DNA of 50,214 nucleotides from CAXDOZ01 sp963991145 (GTDB lineage Bacteria > Bacteroidota > Bacteroidia > Chitinophagales > JABDMM01), in contig CAXDOZ010000004.1 of assembly GCA_963991145.1 (NCBI GenBank), positions 1 through 50,214 of the forward strand, given 5' to 3'. Both the position numbers and the translations under genes were made by a program. Positions 49,104 to 50,214 of the stretch are shown in pieces; position 1 is the first letter of the stretch; each line of letters begins with the position of its first letter. The notes under the pieces are model-generated. The model did not search any database. It had not been told where the DNA came from and was given only the letters and a program-made list of their open reading frames with translations.

Positions 49104-50214
49104 CTAATGCACTTTTACCTTTTTTGCATTAGAAAAAATCAATTCACCATTCTCCGCAGAGATCTTAATTCCGTTTTCAGGATTGACCTCACCCGTGAGG
49201 ATCTTCTTGGCAAGCTTGTTTACTACCTGCTTTTGGATCACTCGTTTAAGTGGTCTCGCCCCAAACTCAGGCTCAAATCCTAACTCGATCAACCAGTTCA
49301 TTGCACTGCCATCGAGTTCAAGCTTGAGATCCTGATCTGCCATGATCATTTCAAGCTGCTTCAATTGAAGCTCAACGATCTCTTTCATATCCTCTTTCGT
49401 CAATGGACGGAACATGATCACATCATCGATCCTATTTAGGAACTCCGGACGAACATTTTGCTTCAGCAGGTCGAGAACTTCCTTCTCAACATTAAATACT
49501 GCCTGCTCAAGTGCTTCACCTTCTACTCCCTGGAGCTTGTCCATGATCACATGGGATCCCATGTTGGAAGTCATAATGATGATGGTGTTCTTAAAGTTCA
49601 CCGTGCGACCCTTGTTGTCGGTTAGGCGGCCATCGTCCAATACCTGCAACAAGACGTTAAAGGTGTCGGGATGCGCTTTTTCGATCTCATCAAGTAGAAC
49701 AACCGAGTATGGCTTTCTTCTCACAGCTTCTGTGAGCTGGCCACCTTCATCGTATCCAACATAACCCGGAGGCGCTCCAACCAATCTCGAAACAGAGTGC
49801 TTTTCCTGGTACTCCGACATATCGATTCGAATGATTGATTCCTCATCGTTAAAGAGAATTCTCGCAAGTGCCTTAGCAAGCTCTGTCTTTCCTACTCCGG
49901 TAGAACCAAGGAATAAGAATGATCCAATTGGCTTCTTCGGATCCTGCAATCCGGTTCTGCTTCGGCGAATGGCATCAGAAACTGCTACGATAGCATCTTC
50001 CTGTCCTATCACCATTTTATGAAGCATGTCTTCCATATTGATCAGCTTCTCCTTTTCGCTTTCGAGCATTCGATTCACTGGTACTCCTGTCCACTTTGAG
50101 ATAACCTCGGCGATATCTTCAGAAGTAACAACCTCACGAAGCATTTTGCCATTGCTCTGCATTTCTTCAAGCTTCTTTTCGTTCTCTTCGATCTTCTCCT
50201 CCTCTGCCTGCATC
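49104..50214 (-). CDS. clpB: ATP-dependent chaperone ClpB, C-terminal part (runs off the window)
   Basis: 369 residues are visible and the gene continues beyond 50214. They start in the end of the middle coiled-coil domain (EKIEENEKKLEEMQS) and cover the second AAA+ module: WTGVPVNRM, Walker A GSTGVGKT (about 103-110), GAPPGYVGYDEGG pore loop, Walker B VVLLDEIEKAH, sensor and arginine-finger region RPEFLNRIDD, and the D2 small domain (GFEPEFGARPLKRVIQ). With DnaK, ClpB extracts proteins from aggregates. Only the 3' part can be judged. trx follows 24 bases after its stop. Confidence 0.95.
   Translation of the reverse strand, partial: MQAEEEKIEENEKKLEEMQSNGKMLREVVTSEDIAEVISKWTGVPVNRMLESEKEKLINMEDMLHKMVIGQEDAIVAVSDAIRRSRTGLQDPKKPIGSFLFLGSTGVGKTELAKALARILFNDEESIIRIDMSEYQEKHSVSRLVGAPPGYVGYDEGGQLTEAVRRKPYSVVLLDEIEKAHPDTFNVLLQVLDDGRLTDNKGRTVNFKNTIIIMTSNMGSHVIMDKLQGVEGEALEQAVFNVEKEVLDLLKQNVRPEFLNRIDDVIMFRPLTKEDMKEIVELQLKQLEMIMADQDLKLELDGSAMNWLIELGFEPEFGARPLKRVIQKQVVNKLAKKILTGEVNPENGIKISAENGELIFSNAKKVKVH

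Noticed and set aside
1..50214. rRNA, tRNA, insertion sequences, prophage or integrases
   Set aside because: No conserved rRNA or tRNA segment, transposase, integrase or flanking direct repeats were seen.

Overview
The window is a stretch of chromosome from a free-living member of the Bacteroidota, most likely order Flavobacteriales. The evidence is the gene content and order: sprA (type IX secretion) directly after ruvA and before gcvH/VanZ/tonB, a fused murF-alr gene, bshA (bacillithiol), DUF4286, DUF4292 and DUF4837 family proteins, a GroES-family protein beside a DUF4837 lipoprotein, and promoter-like TAnnTTTG boxes without a consistent Shine-Dalgarno. It is almost fully coding (no gap over 300 bases), with no rRNA, tRNA, transposon, prophage or CRISPR array that I can see.

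Layout. 1-138: an 8-bp tandem repeat. 139-5079 (minus): a probable operon of a small membrane protein, mutL, two translationally coupled rhomboid proteases and a membrane-anchored endonuclease/exonuclease/phosphatase-fold protein. 5080-5344: intergenic region with two terminators and another hairpin, a possible small RNA. 5345-7555: a receiver-PAS protein facing a large uncharacterised helical protein. 7633-12451: a GH3 glucosaminidase/serine-hydrolase fusion, an FMN reductase and bshA. 12420-15086 (minus): a MORN-like secreted protein, two paralogous acidic lipoproteins and a membrane-anchored archaemetzincin-like protease. 15157-17222 (minus): a nitronate-monooxygenase-like flavoprotein coupled to gcvT. 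17367-18901: an LpxD-like acyltransferase convergent with rnhB.

19014-29667 (plus): a long run for envelope building and housekeeping: a polysaccharide flippase, dut, a sugar nucleotidyltransferase, a TPR lipoprotein, a DUF4292 lipoprotein, an EnvC-like amidase activator, tatA, gatA, a DUF4837 lipoprotein, a GroES-like protein and ruvA. 29679-38850: sprA (2492 codons), gcvH, a VanZ-like protein and a TonB-type transducer, ended by a strong terminator. 38978-41121: a periplasmic TPR protein and DUF4286. 41170-44054 (minus): murF-alr and a Rieske ferredoxin. 44114-48744 (plus): an unknown protein, an acyl-CoA thioesterase, and a compact cluster of two tandem-domain universal stress proteins, two small uncharacterised proteins and a potassium-channel-like protein. 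48777-50214 (minus): thioredoxin and the C-terminal part of clpB, which runs off the window.

Most genes are ordinary conserved flavobacterial genes. The parts that deserve a second look are the stress-protein/ion-channel cluster, the paired acidic lipoproteins beside a protease, the intergenic hairpins at 5163-5336, three dispersed arrays of 8-bp repeats placed just after stop codons, a MutL lacking the usual endonuclease residues, and a set of genes that can only start at TTG or GTG, including sprA.
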